64,000 nucleotides of DNA from Novosphingobium sp. 9. Its GTDB lineage: Bacteria; Pseudomonadota; Alphaproteobacteria; Sphingomonadales; Sphingomonadaceae. The notes below the pieces were generated by a model that saw only the letters and a program-made list of their open reading frames with translations, was not told where the DNA came from and ran no database searches. The position numbers were made by a program, and so were the translations under genes. The DNA is taken from contig NZ_CP022707.1 of assembly GCF_025340265.1 (NCBI RefSeq), positions 1,612,501-1,676,500 of the forward strand. The letters are read 5' to 3'. The first letter of the stretch is position 1, and every line of letters starts with the position of its first letter. This document shows, one piece after another, positions 8,842 to 19,115 of the stretch.

Positions 8842-10148
8842 TTATGCTCCGTAGGCGACGTCGGCGAGCGACGCGGTAGGGGTGGGGTTCAGCGGAATGG
8901 GGCGTTCACCGGCGATGGTAAGGCCGTAGCCCTCCAGGGCGATCAGCGAATGGCGCGAATTGCTGAGCAGGATCATGTCGTGGATTCCCAGTTCGGCCAG
9001 GATCTGGGCGCCGATCCCGTAATCGCGCAGTTCATCGGCTTCGGGCGCGGGCGCCGCCGTCGATGCGGTCTGCCCCATCCGGTTGATGAGGACGATCACC
9101 CCTTGGCCTTCCTCGGCGATGATGTCCATCGCGCGATGCAGCAGGCCGGTGCGGTTGGGAGCATTTTCGCCCAGAACGTCGGCATACATGGACAGCGCAT
9201 GCATGCGCACCAGGGTGGGCTTGTCGGGATCAAGGCGCCCCTTGATCAGCGTCAGCGTCTCGTCGCCGGTGGCGCGGTTGTGATAGGTGCGTGCCACCCA
9301 TTCGCCGCCATGACGGCTGCGGAATGTCCGCTCGCCCCGCGCTTCGACCAGGCGGTCGTGGCGGCGGCGATAGGCGATGAGATCGCGGATCGTGCCGATC
9401 TTGAGATCGTGAAGGCGGGCAAAGGCCATCAGGTCGTCCATGCGCGCCATCGTGCCGTCGTCCTTCATGATCTCGCAGATCACGCCGGACGGATTGAGCC
9501 CGGCGAGGCGCGAGATGTCGACGGCGGCCTCGGTATGGCCGGTACGCACCAGCACGCCGCCCTCGCGGGCGCGCAGCGGGAAGACGTGGCCGGGCGTCAC
9601 GATATCCTCGCGCGACTTGGTGCCGTCGATGGCGACCGAGACGGTGCGCGCGCGGTCGGCGGCGGAGATACCGGTGGTCACGCCTTCGCGCGCCTCGATC
9701 GAGACGGTAAAGGCGGTCTCATGACGGGTGCCGTTGTTGCGGCTCATCAGGTCGAGGCCAAGCTCGTCGATCCGGCGGCCGGTGAGGGCAAGGCAGATCA
9801 GGCCGCGACCGTGCGTGGCCATGAAGTTGATCGCAGCGGGCGTCGCCATTTGCGCGGGGATGATGAGGTCGCCTTCGTTCTCGCGGTCTTCATCGTCGAC
9901 GAGGATGAACATGCGGCCATTGCGCGCCTCGTCGATGATCTCCTCGATGGGACGAGGACCGGGCGGTCGTCGTTCGAGGCGAGGAAGCGCTCCAGCTTGC
10001 CGAGCGTATCGGCGGTGGGATTCCAGCTTTCCTCGGCGCAATCGCGCAAGGTGTTGGCGTGAAGGCCTGCGGCGCGCGCAAGGCCCGCCTTGCTCATGCC
10101 GCCTTCGCTGACGAGGCGGCGGACCTGATCGATGATGTTGCCGGACAT
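8842..10148 (-). CDS. ribB: HTH - DHBP synthase (RibB) - degenerate RibA fusion, with an apparent frameshift
   Basis: RibB converts ribulose 5-phosphate to 3,4-dihydroxy-2-butanone 4-phosphate. Three regions are visible. Residues 1-50 form a Cro/XRE-like helix-turn-helix ([19 protein letters not shown]). Next comes a full RibB domain with [33 protein letters not shown] and [12 protein letters not shown]-terminal region resembles GTP cyclohydrolase II but lacks the Cys cluster that binds zinc, so it resembles RibBX-type proteins. The HTH and RibB parts are in different frames; the shift lies at the GGG run 9949-9951. Adding one base gives 435 codons plus stop and joins VLVP to IEEIIDEAR. Without correction, RibB would start within 10041. 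The start at 10148 follows inverted repeats. A separate functional RibA is expected elsewhere. Confidence 0.9.
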
Positions 10149-10162
10149 TGAAATCTCATTCG

Positions 10163-10206
10163 CACATTATGATGTGATTTCCATGTGGCGAATATCACAT
10201 CGTGAT
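10163..10206. promoter_or_regulatory. Cluster of inverted repeats just upstream of the HTH-RibB fusion
   Basis: Three overlapping dyads occupy the 70-base gap before the fusion gene: CACAT-TATG-ATGTG (10163-10176), ATGTGAT (10172-10178) with ATCACAT (10194-10200), and ATCAC-ATC-GTGAT (10194-10206). They begin 15 bases upstream of the start codon. Because the product carries an N-terminal helix-turn-helix, they are candidate autoregulatory operators. This is inference from position and symmetry only. Confidence 0.45.
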
Positions 10207-10218
10207 GCAAGGAGATTG

Positions 10219-11271
10219 TCAGAGGCCGTCGTCCGCCTCGTGGCGAATCTCGTCCGCGCGGCGGCGTTTGCGGGCCTGAAGATCGCGCAGGCGCGGGATG
10301 CGGTCGTCGATCACATCGGCCAGAACGGCGCCGCGCTGCCCGGCGGGGCGGTCGGGTCCGGCGGTCGAATCGCAGAAGGTCTGGCGTTCGATCTCGGCGT
10401 TGAGCAGGGCGCCGAGCAGGACGCCGTAGGCGCTGAGGAACAGCCACATGAGGAACACGACGATGGCCGACAGCGAGCCGTACGTGGCGTTGTAGTTGCT
10501 GATATAGGCGACGTAGAGCGAGAAGCCGAACGAGACCAGAATCCACAGTAGCGTCGCCAGCAGCGAGCCGGGGGCGAGCCAGCGCCACTTGGCGGGGCGG
10601 CGATCCGGCCCATAGCGCATGATCAAAGCGAAGCCGCAGGAGCCCAGCGTCACCGCCAGCGCCCAGGTGAGCCATTTGAAGAACAGCGCGGTGGAATCGC
10701 CGAGGTAGTACATTGCCTGTGTTTGCAGCCACGCAAAGACGCCGCCCGAAAGAACGCCCGTCAGCGCAAGGCCGATGGCGGCGACTGTCAGCGAGGCCGC
10801 GCGCATCCACAGCGCTATGAAGCTGCGGGTCTCGCGCTCCTCATTGATGATGTTGAGCGCGCTGATCATTCCGTTGGCAGCGCGCATGCCGCCATAGATT
10901 GCGAAGAAAAGCGCGATGATCAGGGCGAAGCCGGTCACGCCGTGGCTGGTGCTGACGATCTGCATGAGCTGCGCCTCGATCAGGCGGGCGACGTCGCCGG
11001 GCACGACCTTGACGATCGCCTCCATCTGCCCGCGCACCGTCTGCACATCGCCGATAAGGCCATAGGTCATGACCGTCGCGGCGATCAGCGGGGTGATGGC
11101 AAGGAAGGTATAAAAGGCCAGGCCTGCCGAAAGCAGGGCCAGTTCGTGAAAGCCGATCATCACCCATACGCGCTTCAGCACGCGGCGCCAGGCCGAGAGC
11201 GGCATCTGCCAGGGCGCCCGCGCAAAGGCGCCGGGGGGATGTTGTTGTGGATCGGTTGCCGGATTCATCAC
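10219..11271 (-). CDS. YihY/BrkB-family inner-membrane protein
   Basis: A 350-aa polytopic membrane protein with about six hydrophobic segments (near 45-75, 105-130, 150-180, 185-215, 225-250, 255-285) and family phrases such as ELALLSAGLAFYTFLAITPL and FALIIALFFAIYGGMRAAN. Despite old names (RNase BN, BrkB) the function of the family is not settled. The C-terminal 60 residues are charged and poorly conserved, a usual feature. It lies upstream of the ribB fusion in the same direction, separated by the inverted-repeat region, so it is probably a distinct transcription unit. Confidence 0.9.
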   Translation of the reverse strand: MMNPATDPQQHPPGAFARAPWQMPLSAWRRVLKRVWVMIGFHELALLSAGLAFYTFLAITPLIAATVMTYGLIGDVQTVRGQMEAIVKVVPGDVARLIEAQLMQIVSTSHGVTGFALIIALFFAIYGGMRAANGMISALNIINEERETRSFIALWMRAASLTVAAIGLALTGVLSGGVFAWLQTQAMYYLGDSTALFFKWLTWALAVTLGSCGFALIMRYGPDRRPAKWRWLAPGSLLATLLWILVSFGFSLYVAYISNYNATYGSLSAIVVFLMWLFLSAYGVLLGALLNAEIERQTFCDSTAGPDRPAGQRGAVLADVIDDRIPRLRDLQARKRRRADEIRHEADDGL

Positions 11272-11394
11272 GCGCGGGCTGGCCTTTCGGGAACTTTCGG
11301 TGTTGCAATGCGATAGGCGTATTCAGGAAGATTCGGACTATCCGTTATGGACAGGTGTCCGATCTCATGAGGGGGATGACTCGTCACATATCGC

Positions 11395-13803
11395 ATGTCT
11401 TGGCTAATGGACCATCAGGCGGCTGGTTCCCGGCGCAGAGTGCGCAAGGCTTTTGCGCAGGCCCGCGGAGTGCAGGCGGGATCGTTGACGCTCGTCGCGG
11501 TTCTGGCGCTGGCGAGCGTCCCTGCCATTGCGCAGGATACGGCAAAGGACGATGCGGCCAAGGCCGATACCGCGCAGCAGCCTTCGGCACCGAGCGCCGC
11601 GCCTGACGCCGCGCCGGACGGGGCGCAGGCGCAGGATGCCGATGTCTCGCTGGAGGCGGGCAAGGTCCCGGTTCCGGCAGCGCCAGCCGACGTGCCGCTG
11701 CCCAAGGTCGATCCGGTCATCACCGATCAGGAATTCAACGGCGCCGTGCCCGCGCTTTCGCCGCAAGACGATCCGGAGATGGACAAGCCTCTGGAATCGA
11801 TCGGCGATTTCGAGTCCCGCATGGCGCGCGAGCAAGCGGCTCCGGCTGCGGATGGGCAGGCGGCCAAGGCGCAGTCCGCTGCCGCAGCTTCTCCTGCGAC
11901 CGCAGCGGCGAATGCTTCCGCATCGCAGGGCACCTCTGCGGATGTCGCTGCCAATCCCTCCAGCGATCCCGAACTGTCGCAGCCGCTCCCGGCCCTGAAC
12001 AGCTTCGAGGTGACGCCGGTTCAGTTCACGGCCAAGGACGAGAACGCCAAGCAGCCGGAAGTGCGTTATGTCACGGTGCTCAAGGGCCTCGAAAACGCCG
12101 ATGAAGAGACCGACACGAACATGGCCAGCCAGTTCAAGTCGCTCTCGGCGCTCGACAAGGGGCATGGCAAGGCGGCGAACCTCGCGATGCTGTCGGCGCG
12201 GCTGACCGAGGACAGCAAGCTGATGGAGACCATCCTGGCCTCGCAGGGGTGGTATTCGCCGGTGGTGCGGACCCGGATCGACCCGGCAGATGAGGCCGGC
12301 GGTCCGCTGAAGGCGAGCGTCACGGTGACGCCCGGCACGCGATACACTTTTGCCTCGATCGACGTTCAGGCGGGGACGACGATCCCTGCGGATTTGATTG
12401 CAAAAAACGTCGCGCTCAAGGTCGGGCAGCCGATCGTGGCGGACCGGGTGCAGGGCGCCGAGGCGCAGATCGCCGTGGTCCTGCCCGAGAACGGCTATCC
12501 TTTCGCCAAGGTCGGCCAGCGCGACATTCTGCTCGATGAGGATACCGGCAAGGGCGATTACACGCTGCCGGTCGATGTCGGCGCGCGGGGCAGCTTCGGG
12601 GGCTTCACCACCGAGGGCGATCTGGCCTTCGATGCCAAGCACGTTGCGGTGCTTTCGCGCTTCAAGCGCGGTGAACTGTACGACAGCCGCAAGGTGGACG
12701 ATCTTCGCAAGGCGCTGGTGGCGACCAGCCTGTTCTCGACCGTGACTGTAGAACCCAAGGACAGCGGCGAGAAGGCGCCCGATGGCACCGAATACGTCAC
12801 GCTGGACGTGAAGCAGGATGCAGGTCCCTCGCATACCATCGCCGCGCAGCTTGGCTATGCGACGGGCGAGGGCGCAACGGCCGAGGCGACCTGGACTCAT
12901 CGCAACATCTTCCCGCCCGAAGGCGCGCTGATCGCGCATGTGCTGGCCGGTACGTTGCAGCAGGGGGCAGGGCTGACCTTCCGCCGCTCGAACGCGGGCA
13001 AGCGGGATCGCACGTTCGAACTGGTCGCGGAAGCCTTCCACAACGATTACGACGCCTACAGCGCCTATACCGGGCGCATTGCCGCCAAGATCAGCCGGGA
13101 TTCGACGAATATCTGGCAGAAGAAGATCACCTATGCCTATGGCGTGGAGGTTCTGGGCACGGCGGAAACCGATTACGAGCCCTCGACGCAGACGCGCGAC
13201 CGGCACACCTTCTATGTCGCCGGGGTCAGCGGCCAGATCGGCTACGATACCAGCGACAACCTGATGAACCCGACCAAGGGCTATCGCGTCACCCTGTTCG
13301 CAGAGCCCGAGACGACGCTGCGCTCCGGCTTCAATCCGTACGTGCGCAGCCAGCTCGATGTGTCCGGTTATCAGCCTTTCGGTGACAGCTTCGTGCTGGC
13401 GGGCCGGCTGCGGCTGGCGACGATCCAGGGCTCCGGGCTCTATGATATCGCGCCCTCGCGCAGGCTCTATGCCGGTGGCGGTGGCTCGGTACGCGGTTAT
13501 GCGTACCAGTCGCTGGGCGAGCAGGCGCCGGACGGCAAGCCGGTCGGCGGGCGCAGCCTGAACGAAGCCTCGGTCGAGGCGCGCTATCGCTTCGGCAATT
13601 ACGGCGTTGTCGCCTTTGTCGATGCCGGGCAGGCCTATGCGCAGACCACGCCGCAGTTCAACGATTTGCGCTATGGCGTGGGTATCGGCGGGCGTTTCTA
13701 CACCAACTTTGGCCCGTTCCGCCTCGATGTGGCGACACCGATCGACCGGCGTCCGGGTGAGGGACGACTCAACATCTATGTCTCGATCGGGCAGGCATTC
13801 TGA
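11395..13803 (+). CDS. tamA: TamA-type Omp85 outer-membrane assembly protein
   Basis: An outer-membrane barrel of the BamA/TamA superfamily, 802 aa. A cleavable signal ends near AIAQD (about residue 44). A long Ala/Pro/Gln-rich linker (about 45-190) is followed by three POTRA-like periplasmic domains (about 195-490) and a C-terminal 16-strand-type barrel (about 490-802) with the gate motif RLYAGGGGSVRGYAYQ near 690-705. The protein ends in a terminal Phe (SIGQAF), the usual barrel signal. The stop overlaps the tamB start (TGATG), so the two halves of the translocation and assembly module are coupled. Confidence 0.93.
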   Translation: MSWLMDHQAAGSRRRVRKAFAQARGVQAGSLTLVAVLALASVPAIAQDTAKDDAAKADTAQQPSAPSAAPDAAPDGAQAQDADVSLEAGKVPVPAAPADVPLPKVDPVITDQEFNGAVPALSPQDDPEMDKPLESIGDFESRMAREQAAPAADGQAAKAQSAAAASPATAAANASASQGTSADVAANPSSDPELSQPLPALNSFEVTPVQFTAKDENAKQPEVRYVTVLKGLENADEETDTNMASQFKSLSALDKGHGKAANLAMLSARLTEDSKLMETILASQGWYSPVVRTRIDPADEAGGPLKASVTVTPGTRYTFASIDVQAGTTIPADLIAKNVALKVGQPIVADRVQGAEAQIAVVLPENGYPFAKVGQRDILLDEDTGKGDYTLPVDVGARGSFGGFTTEGDLAFDAKHVAVLSRFKRGELYDSRKVDDLRKALVATSLFSTVTVEPKDSGEKAPDGTEYVTLDVKQDAGPSHTIAAQLGYATGEGATAEATWTHRNIFPPEGALIAHVLAGTLQQGAGLTFRRSNAGKRDRTFELVAEAFHNDYDAYSAYTGRIAAKISRDSTNIWQKKITYAYGVEVLGTAETDYEPSTQTRDRHTFYVAGVSGQIGYDTSDNLMNPTKGYRVTLFAEPETTLRSGFNPYVRSQLDVSGYQPFGDSFVLAGRLRLATIQGSGLYDIAPSRRLYAGGGGSVRGYAYQSLGEQAPDGKPVGGRSLNEASVEARYRFGNYGVVAFVDAGQAYAQTTPQFNDLRYGVGIGGRFYTNFGPFRLDVATPIDRRPGEGRLNIYVSIGQAF

Positions 13804-16800
13804 TGGCGGGCACGGACGATACGAACGACACGGGATCGATGAACGGGGACAACACCCGTGAGGCCGGGGATCATGGGCCTGAAGATCAGTTCGCTGCGAC
13901 CGGATCTGAAACGATGGGCGAAGACGATCTGACATCGCCCCGCCGCACCGTTTGGCAGCGCGTTCGCATGCGCCTGCTCAAGACGGTGATCGCGGCGATC
14001 CTGGGCGTGATCGCGCTGGCGGCGCTGATCGTCTTCGGGATCAACACCGGGCCGGGGCGGCGCTTCGTGGCCGACCAGATCGGCGCGTTGAAGTTCGCCA
14101 ACGGCATGCGGATCACCGTGGGTCGGATCGACGGATCGCTCTACTCGAAGATGACACTGCGCGATCTGTCCGTGCGCGATCCGCAGGGAGAGTTCCTGTT
14201 CGCGCCCGAGATCAATATCGACTGGCGCCCGTTCGAGTACCTCGACAACCACGTCAACGTGCGCAGCGCCACGGCGCAGCGCGTTGTCCTGCGCCGCACG
14301 CCGCATTTCAAGCAGACGCCGACCGATCCCAACGCGCCGTTGCTGCCCGACCTCGATATCGACGTAGGGCGCCTGAAAGTGGACCGCTTCGTCGCCGAGG
14401 CGCCGGTCGCGGGCAAGCTGCGCATCGTTACGGTCGATGGCCGCGCGCATATCTCGGATGGCCGGGCGCAGGTCTATGCCGATGGCGGCACGATTGCCGT
14501 CGATGGGAAGGAGGGCGGTGATCGCTTCCGCCTGAACCTCGATGCCGTACCGGACAAGAATCGCCTAGCCATCGGCCTCGACGTCGAGGCGCCCACGGGC
14601 GGCCTGATCGCGACGATGGGCGGGCTCAAGCAGCCGATGACGCTGCGGATCGACGGCAAGGGTGACTGGGCGACCTGGAACGGTCATCTCACCGGGCAAC
14701 TGGGCGGCGGCAAGCTAGCCGATCTCGCGCTGGAAGCGCGTAATGGCACCTTCCACATCAAGGGGCCGACGCAGATCGCGAAGCTCGTCACGGGGCCAAG
14801 CGCGGCGCTGCTGGGGCCGATTACCGACGTCGATCTCAGCGCTGCCTTTGAGAAACGCCGTGCGACGGTCTCCGGCCTAATTTCCAGCGATGCCTTCTCG
14901 CTGACGCCCAACGGTGTCGTCGATCTGGGGCAGAACACGTTCGGCGATCTCAAGCTGGCCTTCGTGCTGCGCAAGGCCACGGCCATCGCCCCGAACCTGA
15001 GCGGGGCGGGCATGCGCGCGAACCTGACGCTGGACGGCGCGTTCGCTACCCCAAGGTCGCCTATGTGATCGATGCGCAGCGGCTGGTGATGAACGATATG
15101 GGGCTGGAAGGGCTCCATGCCTCGGGCGCCGCAACGGTCAATGCCGATCGCATCCTGATCCCGGTTTCGGCCAGTGTGCGCCGCATCACTGGCCTCGACA
15201 GTGTTGCGGGCGGTTCGCTTGCCAACGTGCGGCTGAACGGCGATCTGGCCGTGAAGGGCGGTCGTGTGCTGTCCGACAACCTGCGCCTGAAATCCGACCG
15301 GATCGATGCCAAGGTGATCGTCGTGGCCGATACCGCGAAAGGGCTCTACACCGGCGCCATCGACGGGCGGATCGACAATTACCGGCTCGACAGCGTCGGC
15401 ATTTTCAACATCACCACCGACATGAAGCTCAAGAGCGAGGGCAGTGCCTTCGCCTTGCAGGGCACCGTGCGGGCGCGCTCGACCAAGCTGCTGAACGACA
15501 GTCTCCAGACCTATCTCGGCGGTAATTTCGCGGCCTCGTCCAACGTGAAGTATGGCACCGACGGCGTCGTGCATTTCTCGGACCTGCGCCTTGCCGCGCC
15601 GGATCTGGCGGTGCGTGGCGGCTATGGCAGCTGGTCGCCGAGCGGACGCATCGCGCTCGTCGCCAGCGGCACGTCGGACCGCTACGGCGCCATCGGCGTC
15701 AACGTGAAAGGCACTATTCAGAACCCCGACGCGCACGTCACGGCGGAGCATCCGGGCTTCGGTGTCGGCCTCGCCAATGTCGATGCGCGCGTAACAGGCG
15801 TTCGTGAAGGGTATCGTCTGGCGATGACCAGCGACACCGATTACGGCCCGCTCAAGGCCGACGTGACGCTCGGCATGGGCAAAGCGCTGGCCATACAGAT
15901 CAACAGCGCGAACCTGTCGGGCGTCGATTTCGCGGGCCGTATCCAGCAGGTGCCTAGCGGGCCGTTCGCAGGGCAACTGACCGCGGAAGGCAACGGCATC
16001 GGCGGTGCGCTCAAACTCTCCGCCGAAGGCAAGTATCAGGCGGTGGACTTCAACCTGCGCGCCAAGGATGCGGTGTTCAAGGGACCGGCGCAGCTGACCA
16101 TCGGCTCGGCGATCATCGACGGGCGCGCGGTGCTGACCGATCAGCCGCAGGTCGTGGCCGACGCACAGGTTTCGGGCACGACATTTGGTGCGCTCGAACT
16201 CGCCGCCGCCCGTGTGATCGTCGATTATCGTAACGGCACTGGCCGCGCGAAGGCACTGGTCGAGGGCGTCAGCGGTGTGCCGTTCCGGCTTGCCGCCAAT
16301 GCCGAATTGCAGCCGAAGCTGTGGCGCGTCGCACTGGACGGGCGTGTGCGCGGGTGGATGTGAAGACCGCATCGCCCGCCCGCATCGTGCCGACCGAGGC
16401 GGGGTACGAACTCCAGCCCACCACGCTGACGTTCGGCAATCAGGGCACGGCGCGCCTCAGCGGTTCCTACGGGCCGGGTATCAAGATGCAGGCGCGGCTC
16501 GAAAAGATCGACATGGCGCTGGCCAACGGTTTTGTCGCCGATATGGGCATCGGCGGTACGGCCAGCGGCAGTGTGGACTACGAGCAGGTGACAACCGGCG
16601 CGATGCCGCAGGTGGATGCGCAGCTTTCGATCAACAATTTCACCCGCACCACCTCGGCAACGATCAGCACGCCGGTCGACATAAACTTTGTCGGCAAGCT
16701 GTCCACCGCAGGTGCGGACGTGCGCGCGGTGATCCGCCAGCGTGGCGCGGTGATCGGGCGACTGGTGACGACGCTCAGCGCCATTCCGGGCGGCAGCGAC

Positions 16801-18132
16801 TGGGTGGCCGAAATGAAGCAGGCGCAGCTCGGCGGCGGTATCCGCTACAACGGTCCCGGCGACACGCTGTTCTCGTTCGCAGGGGCTACCGGCCAGCGCT
16901 TCACAGGGCCGGTCGGCCTTGCGGCGGACTTCTCGTGCAAGCTGGCGGCGCCTTGCGTCAACGGCGTGGTGAAGGCGCGCGGCGTCAACTACGAGAACCA
17001 GACCTACGGCACGCGTCTCAGCAATATCTCGATGGACGGCCATTTCGACGGCAGCCAGTTCGTGCTCGACAGCCTGACGGGCAAGGCAGGCGACGGCAGC
17101 GTCAGCGCCAGCGGTCGTGTCGGGCTCTCGGCGGAGCAGGGCTATCCGATGGACGTCTCGGTCGATCTGAAGAACGCCCAGCTGGCCAAGAGCGAGAACA
17201 TCTCGGCGGCAGCCAACGGCACGCTGCACCTGACCAAGCAGGTGGGGCAGCCCGCGCTGCTCTCGGGCACGATCACGCTGCCCGAAACGCGCTATACCAT
17301 CGTTCGCGAAGGCGCGGCGCAGGTTCCGGCGCTGACGGGCGTTCGCTTCAAGCCGCACAACATGCCCAAGCGCATCACCGGCGATGAGCCTGCGCCATCG
17401 GGCACCAGTGCCTTCTCGCTGATCCGCCTCGACCTGAAGCTGCGCGCGCCCGAAAAGCTCTATGTCTCGGGCATGGGTCTTGAATCCGAATGGAGCGCGA
17501 AGCTGGCGATCCAGGGCACCAGCGCCGATCCGCGCCTGTCGGGCGAGATCAACCTGATCCGTGGTACGCTGGGCTTCGCCAGCCGCTCGTTCGAGCTTTC
17601 CGAAGGGCGCGTTTCGTTCACCGGTGAGACGCCGATCAACCCGAGCGTGGCGATCACCGCGACCGATGCTATCGACGATGTGGACGTGACGGTCAGCGTT
17701 TCCGGTCGTGCCTACGACCCGCAGATCACCTTCTCGTCCTCGCCCAGCCTGCCCAACGACGAGATCGTCTCGCGCATCCTGTTCGGCAGTTCGGTGTCCA
17801 ACCTCTCGGCGTTGCAGGCCGTGCAGCTGGCGGCCTCGCTCAATTCGCTGAGCGGTTCGGGCGGCGGGCTCAACCCGCTGGGCAAGCTGCGTTCGGCGAC
17901 GGGCATCGACCGCCTGCGTATCCTCGGCCCTGACGAGACCACCGGGCGCGGCACGGCGCTGGCGGCGGGGCAGTACATCACCGATGACATCTACGTCGAA
18001 CTGATCACCGACGCGCGCGGCTTTACTGCCACGCAGCTGGAAATCAGCCTGACCAAGTGGCTTTCGGTGATCAGCCAGGCGGGTGGTTCGAACACCACCA
18101 GCTTCAGCGTGAAGATCAAGAAGGACTACTGA
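13803..18132 (+). CDS. tamB: TamB translocation/assembly module (DUF490), broken by two apparent frameshifts
   Basis: TamB is an inner-membrane-anchored periplasm-spanning protein that works with TamA in outer-membrane protein and lipid transport. An N-terminal anchor (about residues 58-80) is followed by long beta-rich repeats and a C-terminal DUF490 domain ending in TTSFSVKIKKDY. The reading frame is interrupted at the CCCC run 15049-15052 and the GGG run 16352-16354. Each join is natural once one base is restored (ATP to KVAYVIDAQ, then GRVRG to VDVKTAS). With both bases added the span is 1443 codons plus stop. Pseudogenisation is possible, but the otherwise intact three segments and similar lesions elsewhere favour sequence error. 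Confidence 0.92.
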
Positions 18133-18353
18133 TGCGTCGGCTAAGGCGGGAGCGGATCGCTTTGCTTGCAGTGGTCGCCGGGGCAGCCTGCCTCGGCGGC
18201 TGCCACCGCGAGCCGACATTCGATGAGCGCTATTCCGAGGCGCAGCAGTCGATCGGCAAGACCGCCAAGGAAATCGACACGCAGATCGATGCCGGAATGC
18301 GGGCGGTGCCGACGGATGGCCCGTCAGCTGCGCCCTCCGGAGAGGAGCTCTGA
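18132..18353 (+). CDS. Small lipoprotein, function unknown
   Basis: A 73-aa protein whose ATG overlaps the tamB stop (TGATG), so it is translated as the third gene of the tamA-tamB operon. It opens with a basic, hydrophobic signal and a plausible lipobox LGGC (Cys about residue 23). The mature part is short, charged and likely helical (DERYSEAQQSIGKTAKEID). I do not recognise a family. Tight coupling suggests a role with TamAB or simply envelope localisation. A longer in-frame start at 18057 lies inside tamB and is less likely. Confidence 0.7.
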   Translation: MRRLRRERIALLAVVAGAACLGGCHREPTFDERYSEAQQSIGKTAKEIDTQIDAGMRAVPTDGPSAAPSGEEL

Positions 18354-18424
18354 ACGCGTTTCCCTAAACCTTTGTTTTACCCGCCGATGGCAAAGAGATT
18401 GGCGATATCAGGCGGGACAAGTGC

Positions 18425-18742
18425 ATGACGGGTAACGACGACAACAGGCGGGCCAAGCGACACGAAGTGCTGCTGTCGGGCCGCTTTCGCCAGTCTTCGT
18501 GGCATGTCGCCAGCGTCGAGATCGGCAACCTGTCCAGCGGTGGCTGCTGCATCGTCAGCGGTGCGCGCGCGCCGGTCGAAGGGCAGGCGGTGTCGCTGCG
18601 AATCGCTGACCTCAAGGCCGTTTCCGCAAAGGTGTGCTGGGTGGCGGACGACCGCTGCGGGCTGATCTTCGATACGCCGCTGACACCGGAAGTGCTGTCA
18701 CGCCTGACGTCGCACTACGGGATCGAGATTTCATCCGCGTGA
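18425..18742 (+). CDS. PilZ-domain protein
   Basis: A 105-aa single-domain protein. The c-di-GMP-binding signature is complete: RxxxR in RRAKRHEV (about residues 8-12) and N-x-S-x-x-G in NLSSGG (about 38-43), followed by a beta barrel. It should act in the cytoplasm as a c-di-GMP receptor that relays the signal to an unknown partner. It lies 71 bases after the small lipoprotein gene. A second PilZ protein lies at 50524-50862, so c-di-GMP signalling is active in this genome. Confidence 0.9.
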   Translation: MTGNDDNRRAKRHEVLLSGRFRQSSWHVASVEIGNLSSGGCCIVSGARAPVEGQAVSLRIADLKAVSAKVCWVADDRCGLIFDTPLTPEVLSRLTSHYGIEISSA

Positions 18743-18809
18743 GCGAGCGCCCGCTTTGAATGGATTACACCGCCTGCTTGGCGGTCCAGATATGTAGGAA
18801 AAAGGGGGG

Positions 18810-18885
<76 letters not shown>

Positions 18886-18913
18886 CCACGGGTAACCGCA
18901 GGATGGTAAGGTT

Positions 18914-18989
<76 letters not shown>

Positions 18990-19011
18990 ACGCTACCTTG
19001 CCGTTTGAGGT

Positions 19012-19036
19012 AAAAACCCTTTTGGTGGAAGGGTTT
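19012..19036 (-). terminator. Intrinsic terminator of the mre-mrdA-rodA operon
   Basis: AAACCCTT (19014-19021) pairs with AAGGGTTT (19029-19036) around a 7-base loop. On the minus strand the stem runs into TTTTTA, a classic rho-independent stop, 80 bases past the rodA stop codon. Confidence 0.75.
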
Positions 19037-19115
19037 CTGTCCTCGCCGATTCGGCGGCGGAGAGGCTCCTATAGCGATTGTTCCGAGTATGAAAAGCGGA
19101 AAAATGCGCTCGGCC

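Noticed and set aside
11404..13935. Long open frame on the minus strand (843 codons) opposite tamA
   Set aside because: It is antisense to a clear Omp85 gene, rich in Arg/Gly/Ala, and shows no domain-like pattern. High GC3 on one strand opens such frames on the other.
16225..18219. Long open frame on the minus strand (664 codons) opposite tamB
   Set aside because: Antisense shadow; no recognisable motif and Arg/Ala-rich composition.
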